A stretch of DNA of 40,782 bases, from assembly GCA_018268675.1 (NCBI GenBank), contig JAFDWB010000063.1, forward strand, positions 1 to 40,782, written 5' to 3'. Source of the stretch: Actinomycetota bacterium. GTDB taxonomy: Bacteria > Actinomycetota > Thermoleophilia > Solirubrobacterales > 70-9. Positions within the stretch are counted from its first letter, which is position 1; each line of letters begins with the position of its first letter. The notes under the pieces were generated by a model that was not told where the DNA came from, ran no database searches, and was given only the letters and a program-made list of their open reading frames with translations. Shown here piece after piece: positions 16,905 to 25,906 of the stretch. Both the position numbers and the translations under genes were made by a program.

Positions 16905-17592
16905 CGAGCCCGTCGTAGAGCTCGCGGACGCGGGCAAAGATCTGGTCGGCGACCTCCTGCTGGCGCTCGCGGCTCGGCGCGCGCTCGACCGGGAAGGTCA
17001 TCGGTGCCCCGTACTCGACCGTCACCCGCGGGAAGCGCAGCCGCTTCCAGCCCCGCACCCCGGCGGAACCGTGGATCGCAGTGGGGATGATCGCCACGCC
17101 GGTCTCCAGCGCGATCCTCCCGATCCCCGGTTTCGCCGTCCCCAGCTGCCCCGAGCGGGAGCGGCCGCCCTCGGCGTAGACCAGCAACAGCTCCCCCTGG
17201 TCGATCAGCTCGTAGGCGGTCTCGAAGGCCTTGTCGTCGCGGTGCCCGCGACGGACCGGGAAGACGCCGGCGACCTTGAGCACGTAGGTGAGGCCGGGCG
17301 GGCCGAAGAGCTGCGACTTGGCCATGAAGCGGATCTTCCGCCGCAGGTAGACGGCGACGAAGAAGTGGTCGGCCTGGCTGAAGTGGTTGCAGGCGATGAC
17401 CGCGGCGCCGCGCCGGGGCACGTTGCGGCGGCCGCGCGCGGTGACGCGGTAGAGGAGGACGGTCGGCAGGCTGACGACGAGGCGGGCCGCGGTGTAGGTC
17501 CAACCGGCGCCGCGGCGCGCCGATTCGTGGAACTGGTCGAAGTACTCCGCGGGGCGGTCGTCGAGGTAGACCTGTGGCTTGATGTCAGGCAT
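16849..17592 (-). CDS. 1-acyl-sn-glycerol-3-phosphate acyltransferase family protein (PlsC-like)
   Basis: 247 residues from ATG 17592. Acyltransferase block I is NHFSQADHF (NHx4D), block III is YAEGGRSRSG, and a later GSAGVRGWKRLRFP segment follows. A hydrophobic stretch near residues 40-55 may associate with the membrane. It would transfer acyl groups to lysophosphatidate or a related acceptor in lipid synthesis. No clear Shine-Dalgarno; a TTG two codons upstream is the alternative. Confidence 0.88.
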   Translation of the reverse strand: MPDIKPQVYLDDRPAEYFDQFHESARRGAGWTYTAARLVVSLPTVLLYRVTARGRRNVPRRGAAVIACNHFSQADHFFVAVYLRRKIRFMAKSQLFGPPGLTYVLKVAGVFPVRRGHRDDKAFETAYELIDQGELLLVYAEGGRSRSGQLGTAKPGIGRIALETGVAIIPTAIHGSAGVRGWKRLRFPRVTVEYGAPMTFPVERAPSRERQQEVADQIFARVRELYDGLATRSAARSGRRSPDRGRA

Positions 17593-17689
17593 CGGCAAGG
17601 TAGGCGCGCGGCGCCGGTCCCTGATCGTCGCGACTCGGGGCGCGCGGCGCGGTCACGAGCGGGCGAGGACCCGACGAACGGCGGGGCGC

Positions 17690-18400
17690 TCAGCGGTGGC
17701 GAAAGAGCCGCGAGGCGAACACGAGCGCGAAGTCGCGCAGCTGGACCGCGCGGTGGAGGAAGCCGGCGGCGTCGCGGCCGGTGGCGCGGTGCTCGAGGTC
17801 GATCTCGTACTCCCCCACCCGGTAGCCGGCGCGCACCGCGTCGACGGTCATCCCGATCTCCATGCCGAAACCGCGCGCGAACGGGAGCAGGGCGCGGAGC
17901 GTCTCGGCGCGGAGCGCGCGCTGGCCGGAGATCGGGGCGCGCGCCTCGAAGCCGCAGAGCCGCCGCTCCGCCCACCGCGCGAAGCCGAGCGCCACGCCGA
18001 AGCCGCCGCCGACCCGCCGCGCGAAGGCCGCCACCGCGAGGTCGCACTCCGCCGCCTCGACCGCATCGACCAGGCGCCCGAGCCGCGCTGCGCTCTCCCC
18101 CAGGTCGCCGTCGCAGAGGAGCACCAGCCGTGGCGGGGGCACCGCGCTCAGCGCCGCCTCGCAGGCCGCGGTCACGTTGCCGCCCTTGCCGTGGGACCGT
18201 CCCCGCCGCACCACCTGCGCCCCCGCCGTCATCGCCCGCTCCGCGGTGCCGTCGCGCGAGGCGTCGTCGCCGACCCACACCGCCGCCGCCGGGAAGGCCG
18301 TCCGCAGCGCCCCCACCGTCGCCGCGATCCGCGCCGCCTCCTCGTGCGCGGCCACGACCACCGCCAGCCCCTCCCCAGCGCTTTGCGGCGTCGACCCCAT
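17690..18400 (-). CDS. Family 2 glycosyltransferase
   Basis: 236 residues, GT-A fold. VVVAAHEEAARIAATV begins the nucleotide-sugar domain, followed by GDDASRDGT, GKGGNVTAACEAAL and the metal-binding DGD (CDGDLGES). ISGQRALRAETL and a final LRDFALVFASRLF resemble the dolichyl-phosphate sugar and glucosyl-3-phosphoglycerate synthase groups. Donor and acceptor are unknown. No transmembrane tail. Divergent from the biotin carrier gene. Confidence 0.8.
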   Translation of the reverse strand: MGSTPQSAGEGLAVVVAAHEEAARIAATVGALRTAFPAAAVWVGDDASRDGTAERAMTAGAQVVRRGRSHGKGGNVTAACEAALSAVPPPRLVLLCDGDLGESAARLGRLVDAVEAAECDLAVAAFARRVGGGFGVALGFARWAERRLCGFEARAPISGQRALRAETLRALLPFARGFGMEIGMTVDAVRAGYRVGEYEIDLEHRATGRDAAGFLHRAVQLRDFALVFASRLFRHR

Positions 18401-18442
18401 CCGCGCCCATTCTCGCCTCCGCGGCGGCTATTGTCCCCGCCG

Positions 18443-18655
18443 ATGCCGAACGTCGAGGCGCACATCACCGGCAACGTCTGGAAAATCGAGGTCGCGGTCG
18501 GCGACTCGATCAGCGAGGGCGACACGGTCGTCATCCTCGAGTCGATGAAGATGGAGATCCCGGTCGAGGCCGAGGACGACGGCACGGTGAGCGAGATCCG
18601 CTGCGAGGAGGGCCAGAGCGTGAGCGAAGGCGACGTCCTCGTCGTCCTCGAGTAG
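18443..18655 (+). CDS. Single-domain biotin/lipoyl carrier protein (TB7.3-like)
   Basis: 70 residues, one biotinyl domain. The modified lysine is K36 in ILESMKMEIPVEA, and two GDxxxxGD-type turns flank it. Size and ESMKMEIPV match mycobacterial biotinylated TB7.3 (Rv3221A) rather than a full BCCP. It could carry carboxy-biotin for a multi-subunit acyl-CoA carboxylase such as the carboxyltransferase at 6217. Five nt separate it from the downstream crotonase gene, so the two are an operon. Confidence 0.9.
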   Translation: MPNVEAHITGNVWKIEVAVGDSISEGDTVVILESMKMEIPVEAEDDGTVSEIRCEEGQSVSEGDVLVVLE

Positions 18656-18660
18656 GCCCG

Positions 18661-19488
18661 ATGCCGGCGGGCTCGGCCGGAGGGACCGAGAGCCTCGCCG
18701 GGGGCAAGCTGGTGCTCGACCGGCCCGCCGACGCCGTGGCGCGGCTGCGGATCGCCAACCCCGAGCGCCGCAACGCGCTCGACCACGAGATCCTCGCGGC
18801 GATCGCGGCGACCCTGCCGCGCCTCGACGACGGGATCGCCACCCGCTGCGTCCTGATCACCGGCACAGCGCCGGTCTTCTCGGCCGGCTACAACATCGCC
18901 GAATTCAGCGATGAGGCCTTCGAGCGCGAGGCCGAGGCGCTCGTCGCCCATCCCTTCCAGGCGGCGATGGAGGCGCTCGTCGCCCACCCCTGGCCGACCG
19001 TGGCGGCGATCAACGGCCTCTGCCTCGGCGGCGGCCTCGAGCTGGCTGTCAGCTGCGACCTGCGGATCGCCGCGGCCGGCGCCGAGCTCGGCATGCCGCC
19101 CGCCAAGCTCGGCCTCGTCTATGGCCACACCGGCCTGCGCCGCTTCCTCGAGACGATCGGCCTCCCCCGCACCCGCGAGATGTTCTTCACCGGCCGCAAC
19201 ACAGATGCGGCGCGGGCCGAGCGGATCGGCCTCGTCGACGAGGTGGTCGCGGAGGAGCGGATCGAGGCGGCGAGCGTCGCCCTGGCGGCAGAGATCGCCG
19301 CCGCGGCGCCGCTCTCGGTGCGCGGCAACAAGCGGGTGATCGACATGCTCGCCGCCAACCCGGTCCTCGACGCCGCCCAGGAACGGGAGCTGGTCGAGCT
19401 GCGCCGCGCCTGCTTCGGCTCCGCCGACTTCCGCGAGGGCGTCCGCGCCTTCGCCGAGAAACGGCGCCCGGTCTGGAAAGGGCGCTAG
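18661..19488 (+). CDS. Enoyl-CoA hydratase/isomerase (crotonase) family protein
   Basis: 275 residues. Oxyanion motifs FSAGYNIAEF (about 77-86) and NGLCLGGGLELAVSCD (about 118-133) are present. The first catalytic Glu (GGGLELA) is kept. The second, normally in PEI/PETxLG, is lost: the segment reads GMPPAKLGLVYGHTGL. Crotonases with PPAKLGL/TPANLGV at this place include decarboxylases such as methylmalonyl-CoA decarboxylase, so simple hydratase activity is doubtful. Its Glu loss is the mirror image of that in the crotonase at 7815. Confidence 0.85.
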   Translation: MPAGSAGGTESLAGGKLVLDRPADAVARLRIANPERRNALDHEILAAIAATLPRLDDGIATRCVLITGTAPVFSAGYNIAEFSDEAFEREAEALVAHPFQAAMEALVAHPWPTVAAINGLCLGGGLELAVSCDLRIAAAGAELGMPPAKLGLVYGHTGLRRFLETIGLPRTREMFFTGRNTDAARAERIGLVDEVVAEERIEAASVALAAEIAAAAPLSVRGNKRVIDMLAANPVLDAAQERELVELRRACFGSADFREGVRAFAEKRRPVWKGR

Positions 19489-19490
19489 CG

Positions 19491-20132
19491 GTGGCCCGGC
19501 CGAGCGCCAAGGCGCGCCGCGAGGAGCTCGCCGCCTCCGACCCGGTGATGGCCGACCTGATCGACCGGCTCGGACCGCTCGACCTCGCCAAGCGCCTGCG
19601 CCGCCGCAAGGAGGAGCGCCCCGCCGACGCCTTCGGCGCGCTCCTGCGCTCGATCGTCGGCCAGCAGCTCTCGACCAAGGCGGCACGCGCGATCCACCTG
19701 CGCATGCTTGGCCTCTTCGACGGCCCGCCGACCCCGGAGGCCGTGCTCGCCCTCACCGAGGCGGAGCTCCGCGGGGTCGGCTTCTCGCGGCGCAAGGTCG
19801 AGTACGTCCACGACCTCGCCGCCCACGTCCTCGACGGCGAGCTCCAGCTCGACCGTCTCGCCGACCTCGGCGACCAGGAGGTGATCGCCGAGATCTCGGC
19901 GGTGCGCGGGCTGGGGCGCTGGACGGCGGAGGTGTTCCTGCTGATGCACCTGGGACGGCCGGACGTGATCGTCGGCGGCGACCTCGGGATCCGCAGGGCG
20001 ATCAAGATCGAGGACCACCTCGGCGCGATGCCGACGCCAAGGCAGGTCGAGGCGCGCGCCGAGCCGTGGCGCCCGAACCGCAGCCTCGCCTGCCTCTACC
20101 TCTGGGAGTCGCTCCAAGCTGTACCGGATTAG
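19491..20132 (+). CDS. DNA-3-methyladenine glycosylase II (AlkA-type HhH-GPD)
   Basis: 213 residues from GTG 19491, 2 nt after the crotonase stop. The helix-hairpin-helix reads AVRGLGRWTAEVFLL, and the catalytic Asp is in VIVGGDLGIRRA. RSIVGQQLSTKAARAIH is the standard HhH-GPD N-terminal block. There is no C-terminal Fe-S cysteine loop, so it is AlkA/MagIII-like rather than endonuclease III. It removes alkylated bases in base-excision repair. Confidence 0.88.
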   Translation: MARPSAKARREELAASDPVMADLIDRLGPLDLAKRLRRRKEERPADAFGALLRSIVGQQLSTKAARAIHLRMLGLFDGPPTPEAVLALTEAELRGVGFSRRKVEYVHDLAAHVLDGELQLDRLADLGDQEVIAEISAVRGLGRWTAEVFLLMHLGRPDVIVGGDLGIRRAIKIEDHLGAMPTPRQVEARAEPWRPNRSLACLYLWESLQAVPD

Positions 20133-20252
20133 CACCGCGGTGAGACCAAAGCTCTACTAGTGGTGGCGCACCGTACCGATTCGTCACCAGCCGAACCGCG
20201 CAAGTCGCCACCCGGGGCGAATATTCCCGCCCACATCGCCGAAGATAGAGCC

Positions 20253-21737
20253 ATGCGCCTGCGTATCTGGATCGGATTGCTCGCCGCGCTCGTCGTCGGC
20301 GCCGGCGCGGTGATCGGCTCGATCCTCACCTACGAACACGACGAAGCGGAATTCCACACCCGCCAACGGGAAGAGGTCGTGAAAGCAGCGCGGGCGGCGG
20401 AGTCGGTGGGGGCCCTCTCGGTCGGCGAGCTGGCGGCCGCGGGCGCCTTCATCAAGGCCGACGGCAACGTGTCGAGGCAGGAGTTCGCGGTCATCGGCCA
20501 TTCGCTCATCAACGGCAACATCCTCCACGCCGCCGCCTTCATCGACGTCGTCCCGAGCGCCGAGCGGGCGAGGTACGAACGGGAACAGGGCTTCCCGATC
20601 GTCGAACGCGGGCCGACCGGCGCGATGGTCAAAGCCGGGCGGCGGCCGGTCTACTACCCGCTCACCTACGTCACCTCGAACGCCGAGCCCCTCGCCCGGT
20701 CGGCCGCCGGCTTCGACATCGGCACCGACCCGGCCCGCTCCCCCTACCTGATGAAGGCGGCCACCGAGGGCCGCGCGGTGGCGACCGGGGTGATCCCGCT
20801 GCTGCTCGGCGGCTCCGGCATCAACGTCTACAAAGCGATCTACCGCGATGGCGCCCCGATCGCCACGCCGGCGGAGCGCCGCCGCGCGCTGATCGGCTTC
20901 GCCGCGGGCAGCTTCCTGCTGCGGGACCTTGCCTCGACGGCGATCACGACCCTCCCCGAGGACGTCGCCGCCCAGATCGATGTCGCCCACCACACCGTGG
21001 TCGGGCCGCCGGGGGCGCTCGAAGACCCGGCGCGCGCGCAGATCCAGATCGCCGACCGTACCTGGCTGCTGGTCATCCGCGACCCGGCCCGGCCCGATGT
21101 CGGCGTGCCGATCCTGTTCGGCGCGGCCGGGCTGGCGCTGGCCGCCGTGCTCGGCTCGCTGATCTGGGTCTGGAGCCGCGAGGAGCGACTGCGCAGGCTG
21201 CAGCGCGAAGCCGACGAAGACGCGCTGAGCGGGCTGCGCACGCGGCGCCGCTTCGAGCAGGAGGTGCGGGCCGCGATGGCCCGGTCGCGCCGCGACGGCA
21301 CCACCGGGGCGCTGCTGATGCTGGACCTCGACGACTTCAAGTCCGTCAACGACTCCCACGGGCACCCGGCCGGCGACAAGGTGATCGGCGAGGTGGCCGA
21401 GGTGCTCCGCCGGCGCACCCGCGAAGGCGACATCCTCGGACGGCTGGGCGGCGACGAGTTCGCGATCGCGCTGGCGAGCTGCCGGCCCGACGAGGCGAGC
21501 GTCGTCGCCGAAGCGATCGTCAGCGCGATCCGCGCCCGCAAGGCCGACGACCCGGCGACCGAATCGGTGACGGTCAGCGTCGGGGTCGCGATCTTCGGCG
21601 TCGACCCGCTGATGAGCTACGCGACCCTCGTCTCCGAGGCCGACACGGCGATGTACGCGGCGAAGGACGCGGGCGGCGACGGGTTCCGCCTCTTCGACCC
21701 GAACGCGATCCGGGCCACGGCCCCGGAACGAAGGTAG
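20253..21737 (+). CDS. Membrane diguanylate cyclase with CHASE sensor domain
   Basis: 494 residues from ATG 20253. TM1 is at about 4-26 (LRIWIGLLAALVVGAGAVIG). An extracytoplasmic CHASE-like domain with AAAFIDVVPSAERARYE and FDIGTDPARSPYL spans about 40-280, and TM2 lies at about 285-307. The C-terminal GGDEF domain (about 325-480) has an intact active site, LGGDEF at 398-403, and an I-site REGD spaced correctly before it. It should therefore make c-di-GMP and be product-inhibited. No EAL domain. Not obviously linked to its neighbours. Confidence 0.9.
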   Translation: MRLRIWIGLLAALVVGAGAVIGSILTYEHDEAEFHTRQREEVVKAARAAESVGALSVGELAAAGAFIKADGNVSRQEFAVIGHSLINGNILHAAAFIDVVPSAERARYEREQGFPIVERGPTGAMVKAGRRPVYYPLTYVTSNAEPLARSAAGFDIGTDPARSPYLMKAATEGRAVATGVIPLLLGGSGINVYKAIYRDGAPIATPAERRRALIGFAAGSFLLRDLASTAITTLPEDVAAQIDVAHHTVVGPPGALEDPARAQIQIADRTWLLVIRDPARPDVGVPILFGAAGLALAAVLGSLIWVWSREERLRRLQREADEDALSGLRTRRRFEQEVRAAMARSRRDGTTGALLMLDLDDFKSVNDSHGHPAGDKVIGEVAEVLRRRTREGDILGRLGGDEFAIALASCRPDEASVVAEAIVSAIRARKADDPATESVTVSVGVAIFGVDPLMSYATLVSEADTAMYAAKDAGGDGFRLFDPNAIRATAPERR

Positions 21738-21809
21738 CGACCGCCCCGGAGCGCACGTATCCGCGTTCCGTCATAGCCTTGACGCGGTCGGACCCCGGGA
21801 AAGGAAGCC

Positions 21810-22934
21810 ATGCCCCCTCTGATCACCCCCACGGAAGCACTCGAGCTCGGCCGCCTCACCGAGCCTGCCGAGATCGAGGCGCTGGTCGAGCGCGCCTGGG
21901 CGCTGCGCCAGGAGAACTTCGGCGACTCGACCGACATGTGCTCGCTGGTCAACGCCAAGTCGGGCGGCTGCGCCGAGGACTGCGGCTTCTGCGCCCAGAG
22001 CCGCTACGCCGACGCCGACACGGTGATGCACGCGATGATGGAGCCGGAGCAGATCCTCGAACACGCGAAGGCCGCCGAGGCGGCGGGTGCCCACCGCTTC
22101 TGCATGGTGACCCAGGGGCAGGGCCTCTCCAGACGCGACTTCCAGAAGATCCTCGAAGGCGCCGAGCTGGTCGCCTCCGAGACCAACCTGAAGCGCTGCA
22201 TCTCGATCGGCCACATGTCGACCGAGCGGGCCAGGGCGCTGAAGGAGGCCGGGGTCCAGCGCGTCCACCACAACGTCGAGTCGGCCCGCTCCTACTACCC
22301 CGAGGTCTCGAGCACGGTCCGCTACGAGGGCCGGCTGCGGACGATCCAGGCGGTCAAGGAGGCGGGCCTCGAGACCTGCGTCGGCGGCATCCTGAACCTC
22401 GGCGAGACCGAGGAGCAGCGGGTCGAGATGGCCTTCGAGCTGTCCGAGATAAACCCCACCTCGGTGCCGATCAACCTGCTGATCCCGAAGGCGGGGACGA
22501 AGTTCGGCGAGCGCGAGGTGATGGAGCCGCTCGAGGTCGTCAAGTGGATCGCGATCTTCCGGCTGATCATCCCCGGGGCGCTCTTCCGGCTCTGCGGCGG
22601 CCGGGTCGAGAACCTCGGCGACCTCCACCGGATGGCGGTCAAGGCGGGCCTCAACGGGGTGATGATGGGGAACTTCCTGACCACGCTGGGGGCCGAGCCC
22701 GCCGAGGACCGGGCGATGTTCGAGGAGCTCGGGCTGAACGTCGCCCGCCAGCCCGACAACGGCTCCAACCCGCGCCCCGACAACCGCTCCGGCCACCTCG
22801 AGGGCGACACCCCGAGGACGCCGATGGAGGCGCTGATCGACCACCAGGACGAGGCGCCCATGTGGGACCCCTCGACGCAGCTGCGGGTGGTGAAGAAGGG
22901 CGAGCGCCACCCGTCCTACCCCACCGCGGCCTAG
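21810..22934 (+). CDS. bioB: Biotin synthase
   Basis: 374 residues, radical-SAM enzyme inserting sulfur into dethiobiotin. The SAM-cluster cysteines are C54, C58 and C61 (GGCAEDCGFCAQS). NVESARSYYPEV and the GGRVENLGDLH block match BioB. The C-terminus is about 30 residues longer than in E. coli. AAGGAAG lies just before ATG 21810. First gene of bioB-bioF-bioD; no BirA box could be recognised upstream. Confidence 0.96.
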   Translation: MPPLITPTEALELGRLTEPAEIEALVERAWALRQENFGDSTDMCSLVNAKSGGCAEDCGFCAQSRYADADTVMHAMMEPEQILEHAKAAEAAGAHRFCMVTQGQGLSRRDFQKILEGAELVASETNLKRCISIGHMSTERARALKEAGVQRVHHNVESARSYYPEVSSTVRYEGRLRTIQAVKEAGLETCVGGILNLGETEEQRVEMAFELSEINPTSVPINLLIPKAGTKFGEREVMEPLEVVKWIAIFRLIIPGALFRLCGGRVENLGDLHRMAVKAGLNGVMMGNFLTTLGAEPAEDRAMFEELGLNVARQPDNGSNPRPDNRSGHLEGDTPRTPMEALIDHQDEAPMWDPSTQLRVVKKGERHPSYPTAA

Positions 22935-22943
22935 GGGCAAGGG

Positions 22944-24128
22944 GTGACCGACGTCGCGGCCCACCTCGAGGAGCTGCGCGAGCGCGGCCTCCACCGGCGG
23001 CTGCGGCTGATCGAAGGACCGCAGGGGCCGCGCGTCCTCCTCGACGGGCACGAGGTGCTCCTGCTCTGCTCCAACGATTACCTCGGACTGTCGGGCGACC
23101 CGCGGGTGCGCGAGGCGGCGGCGGAGACGGCGCTCCGCTGGGGCGCCGGGGCGGGCGCGTCGCGGCTGATCAGCGGCAACATGGCGCCGCACCGGGAGCT
23201 GGAGGAGGCGCTGGCGGCGTTCAAGGGGTACGAGCGGGCGCTCCTCTTCGGCTCCGGCTACCTGGCGAACTCGGGGACGATCGCGGCGCTGGCGGGGCCC
23301 GGCGAGGTCGTCTTCTCCGACGAGCTGAACCATGCCTCGATCATCGACGGCTGCCGGTTGGCGCGGGCGCAGACCGCGATCTACCGCCACAACGACGTCG
23401 ACCACCTGGAGTCGCTGCTGCGCGGCGCGGCGGGGGCGCCGGCGCTGATCGTCACCGACGGGGTCTTCTCGATGGACGGCGACGTCGCGCCGCTGGCCGA
23501 GCTGCTGGAGCTGGCGCGGCGCCACGGAGCGCGGCTGATGGTCGACGAGGCGCACGCGACCGGGGTCCTCGGGCCGGGCGGGCGTGGCACCGTCGCCGCG
23601 GCGGGGCTCTCCGGCGACGTCGACGTGGTGATGGGGACGATGGGCAAGGCGCTCGGGTCCTACGGCGCCTACATCTGCGCGAGCGCCGAGACCGTCGACT
23701 ACCTGGTCAACCGGGCGCGCCAGTTCGTCTTCTCGACCGCGCCGCCGCCGCCCGTGGTGGGCGCCGCGCGGGCGGCGCTCGGGGTGCTCGAAGCCGAGCC
23801 GGAGCGGGTCGACGCGCTGCTGGCGAACGCGCTGGCGCTGCGCGACGGCCTGGTCGCCGAGGGCCTCGACGCGGGTGCCTCCATCACCCAGATCGTGCCG
23901 ATCGAGGTCGGCGAGGCCGAGCCGACGATGGCGCTCTGCGAGCGGGTGCTGGAGCGCGGCGTCTTCGCCCAGGGCATCCGTCCGCCGACCGTGCCGGAGG
24001 GGTCCTCGCGCCTGCGCTTCACGGTGATGGCGACGCACGACCCGGCCGAGCTCCGCCGCGCGGCGCACGAGGTCGGCGAGGCGGCGCGCGAGATCGGCCT
24101 GCTGAAGGCCCCGACGATCGCCGCCTGA
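22944..24128 (+). CDS. bioF: 8-amino-7-oxononanoate synthase
   Basis: 394 residues, PLP-dependent alpha-oxoamine synthase joining pimeloyl thioester and alanine. The PLP lysine is K235 in GTMGKALGSYG, with DEAHATG (D201, H204) and CSNDYLGL also conserved. GTG 22944 start, 9 nt after bioB. Related KBL or serine palmitoyltransferase functions are ruled out mainly by the bio neighbours. Confidence 0.94.
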   Translation: MTDVAAHLEELRERGLHRRLRLIEGPQGPRVLLDGHEVLLLCSNDYLGLSGDPRVREAAAETALRWGAGAGASRLISGNMAPHRELEEALAAFKGYERALLFGSGYLANSGTIAALAGPGEVVFSDELNHASIIDGCRLARAQTAIYRHNDVDHLESLLRGAAGAPALIVTDGVFSMDGDVAPLAELLELARRHGARLMVDEAHATGVLGPGGRGTVAAAGLSGDVDVVMGTMGKALGSYGAYICASAETVDYLVNRARQFVFSTAPPPPVVGAARAALGVLEAEPERVDALLANALALRDGLVAEGLDAGASITQIVPIEVGEAEPTMALCERVLERGVFAQGIRPPTVPEGSSRLRFTVMATHDPAELRRAAHEVGEAAREIGLLKAPTIAA

Positions 24129-24892
24129 TGCCGGGGCTCTCGCGCGAGCAGTGGCAGGTCTCGACGCGGCGCGACGAGACGGGCCAGGCGGCGCGGGCGA
24201 GCGGCATCTTCGTCACCGGGACCGGCACCGGGGTCGGCAAGACCGTCGTCGCCGCGGCGATCGCCCGCACCCTGGCGGCGGACGGCCGGAGCGTCGCCGT
24301 CTTCAAGCCGGCCGTGACCGGCATGGACGAGTTCCCGGGCTACGAGGAATCGGCCGCGCGGGATCTGGGCTCGGCGGCGAACCTCCCCGACCAGGCCCTG
24401 CTCCGCCTCGCCGCGGGCTGCCCGCAGACCGACGACGAGATCGCTCCCTACCGCTACGGCCCGCCGATGTCCCCCCACCTGGCCGCCGGGCTGGCGGGCG
24501 AGGAGATCGACCCGGAGCGGGTGATGGCCGCCGCGCGCGCGGCGGCGACCGGCGTCGAGGCGATCGTCTGCGAGGGCGTCGGCGGCCTCCTCGTCCCCCT
24601 CTCCCCCAGCTGGAGCGTGCGCTCCTTCGCGGTCGAGCTCGGCTACCCGGTCGTGATCGTCGCCCCGCCGGGCCTCGGCACGATCAACCACACCCTGCTC
24701 ACGGTCGAATCGGTCCGCCAGGTGGGCCTCAAGATCGCCGCCATCGTCCTCGACCCCTGGCCCGCCGAGCCGACCCCGATCGAGGCCGACAACCGCGAGA
24801 CGATCGCCGCCCTCTCCGGCGCCCCGGTCCTGACCTTCCCCCGCGTCGACCTGGCGGAGCTCGGGAGCTGGCCGGAGCTGCGGGTTCCCTAG
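24128..24892 (+). CDS. bioD: ATP-dependent dethiobiotin synthetase
   Basis: 254 residues. The P-loop GTGTGVGKT is at 31-39, preceded by about 25 extra residues compared with most BioD proteins. Also seen: FKPAVTGMDE, YGPPMSPHLAA, VCEGVGGLLVPL. It closes the ureido ring of dethiobiotin using CO2 and ATP. The ATG shares its A with the bioF TGA (TGATG), supporting the long N-terminus. Confidence 0.93.
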   Translation: MPGLSREQWQVSTRRDETGQAARASGIFVTGTGTGVGKTVVAAAIARTLAADGRSVAVFKPAVTGMDEFPGYEESAARDLGSAANLPDQALLRLAAGCPQTDDEIAPYRYGPPMSPHLAAGLAGEEIDPERVMAAARAAATGVEAIVCEGVGGLLVPLSPSWSVRSFAVELGYPVVIVAPPGLGTINHTLLTVESVRQVGLKIAAIVLDPWPAEPTPIEADNRETIAALSGAPVLTFPRVDLAELGSWPELRVP

Positions 24893-24951
24893 CTCGCGCC
24901 CGAGGTAAGGGACGGGCCGCGAGGGTCTGGCGGAAGCGTCGCCGGAACGGT

Positions 24952-25045
24952 CACGGAAGTCCGACTTCGTGTCGTCCCTGTGCCCGCTTCCCCACGAACC
25001 CGTCACGCCCAGGATGCAACTCGGACGGCCGCCCTCGTCCGTCCC
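24952..25045. repeat. Dispersed intergenic repeat, copy B
   Basis: Shares CACGGAAGT (24952-24960), a 27/31 block (24980-25010) and an exact 16-mer (25019-25034) with copy A at 86-245, in the same order. It lacks the 49-bp hairpin insertion present in copy A. Located between the convergent bioD and yaaA-like genes. Confidence 0.65.
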
Positions 25046-25065
25046 TCCCCCACCCGAACCACCCG

Positions 25066-25806
25066 TCAGCCCGAAACGATCACATCCAAATACCCCGGCG
25101 CGAGCTCAACCCTGAACCCCGCCGCCTCCGCGACCCCCGCGGCCCCCTCCGCATCCTCCGGCACCGCCTTCGCCTCCAGCAGCGCCCGCGCCACGTCGCC
25201 GCGGACCGCCTTCGCCATATGGCTCACCGGCTTGCGCTTGCCCCTCGACTCGGTGAAGGCGCGCACCACGAGCTGGGTCGCGCGCTGCGGCTTCCAGGCC
25301 GCCGCGTAGGCGCCGGAGCGCATGTCGACCACCAGGGTGCCCGGCTTGTCGGGGAGCGCCTCGGCGAGGGCCGGGCGCCAGAAGGCGGCGAGGCCGCCGA
25401 TCCCGTCCAGCTTCGCTTTCGCCGAGAGGCGGTAATAGGGGATGCGGTCGGCGGGCCGGACGACGCCCCAGAGAGCCGAGGCGATCAGCACCCGGCCCTG
25501 GGCGCGCGTGGGGAGCTCCGGGAGCCTCAGGCGGTCGTAGAGGACGCCGGTGTAGACCTCGGCGGCCGGGCCCGCCGGGGCGGAGGTCAGCTGCGCGTCG
25601 ACGGCGACCTCGCCGGCCTGGCCCTTCGAGACCGCGAGCATCGAGACCGCCCGCGCGAGCGGCAGCTCCGCGAGCGCGCCGAGCGCCCCGAGCAGCTTCC
25701 GCCTCGACTCCGTCAGCGAGTCGGCGTAGGCGAGCTCGTCGAGCGCCACGGGTGCGCCCGTCGCGGGCGCGGTCTTCCCCTCCGACGGGGGCAGCAGGAT
25801 CAGCAT
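25066..25806 (-). CDS. yaaA: Peroxide stress protein YaaA family (DUF328)
   Basis: 246 residues beginning MLILLPPSEGKT, the YaaA signature. Other family blocks: YTGVLYDRLRL, RPADRIPYYRLSAK, FWRPALAEAL and MRSGAYAAAW. In E. coli YaaA lowers free iron during H2O2 stress and binds DNA. It is encoded on the minus strand between bioD and bioA, so it interrupts the biotin cluster. Confidence 0.85.
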   Translation of the reverse strand: MLILLPPSEGKTAPATGAPVALDELAYADSLTESRRKLLGALGALAELPLARAVSMLAVSKGQAGEVAVDAQLTSAPAGPAAEVYTGVLYDRLRLPELPTRAQGRVLIASALWGVVRPADRIPYYRLSAKAKLDGIGGLAAFWRPALAEALPDKPGTLVVDMRSGAYAAAWKPQRATQLVVRAFTESRGKRKPVSHMAKAVRGDVARALLEAKAVPEDAEGAAGVAEAAGFRVELAPGYLDVIVSG

Positions 25807-25906
25807 CGGGGCAGGACATTAAGAGACCTGCCGGCGCGAAGACCCGCGCGGCCGTGTCACGGCCCCCGCATCGATCTCCGCACTCCCGTGCAATTGTTCC
25901 CGGGCG

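Noticed and set aside
21771-24068. A 765-codon minus-strand frame opposite bioB and bioF
   Set aside because: Same codon-bias artefact; bioB and bioF catalytic motifs prove the plus strand is coding.
21779-24892. A single very long plus frame that could suggest a fusion with bioD
   Set aside because: The part before 24128 is the out-of-frame shadow of bioB/bioF; the bioD start at 24128 is set by TGATG overlap.
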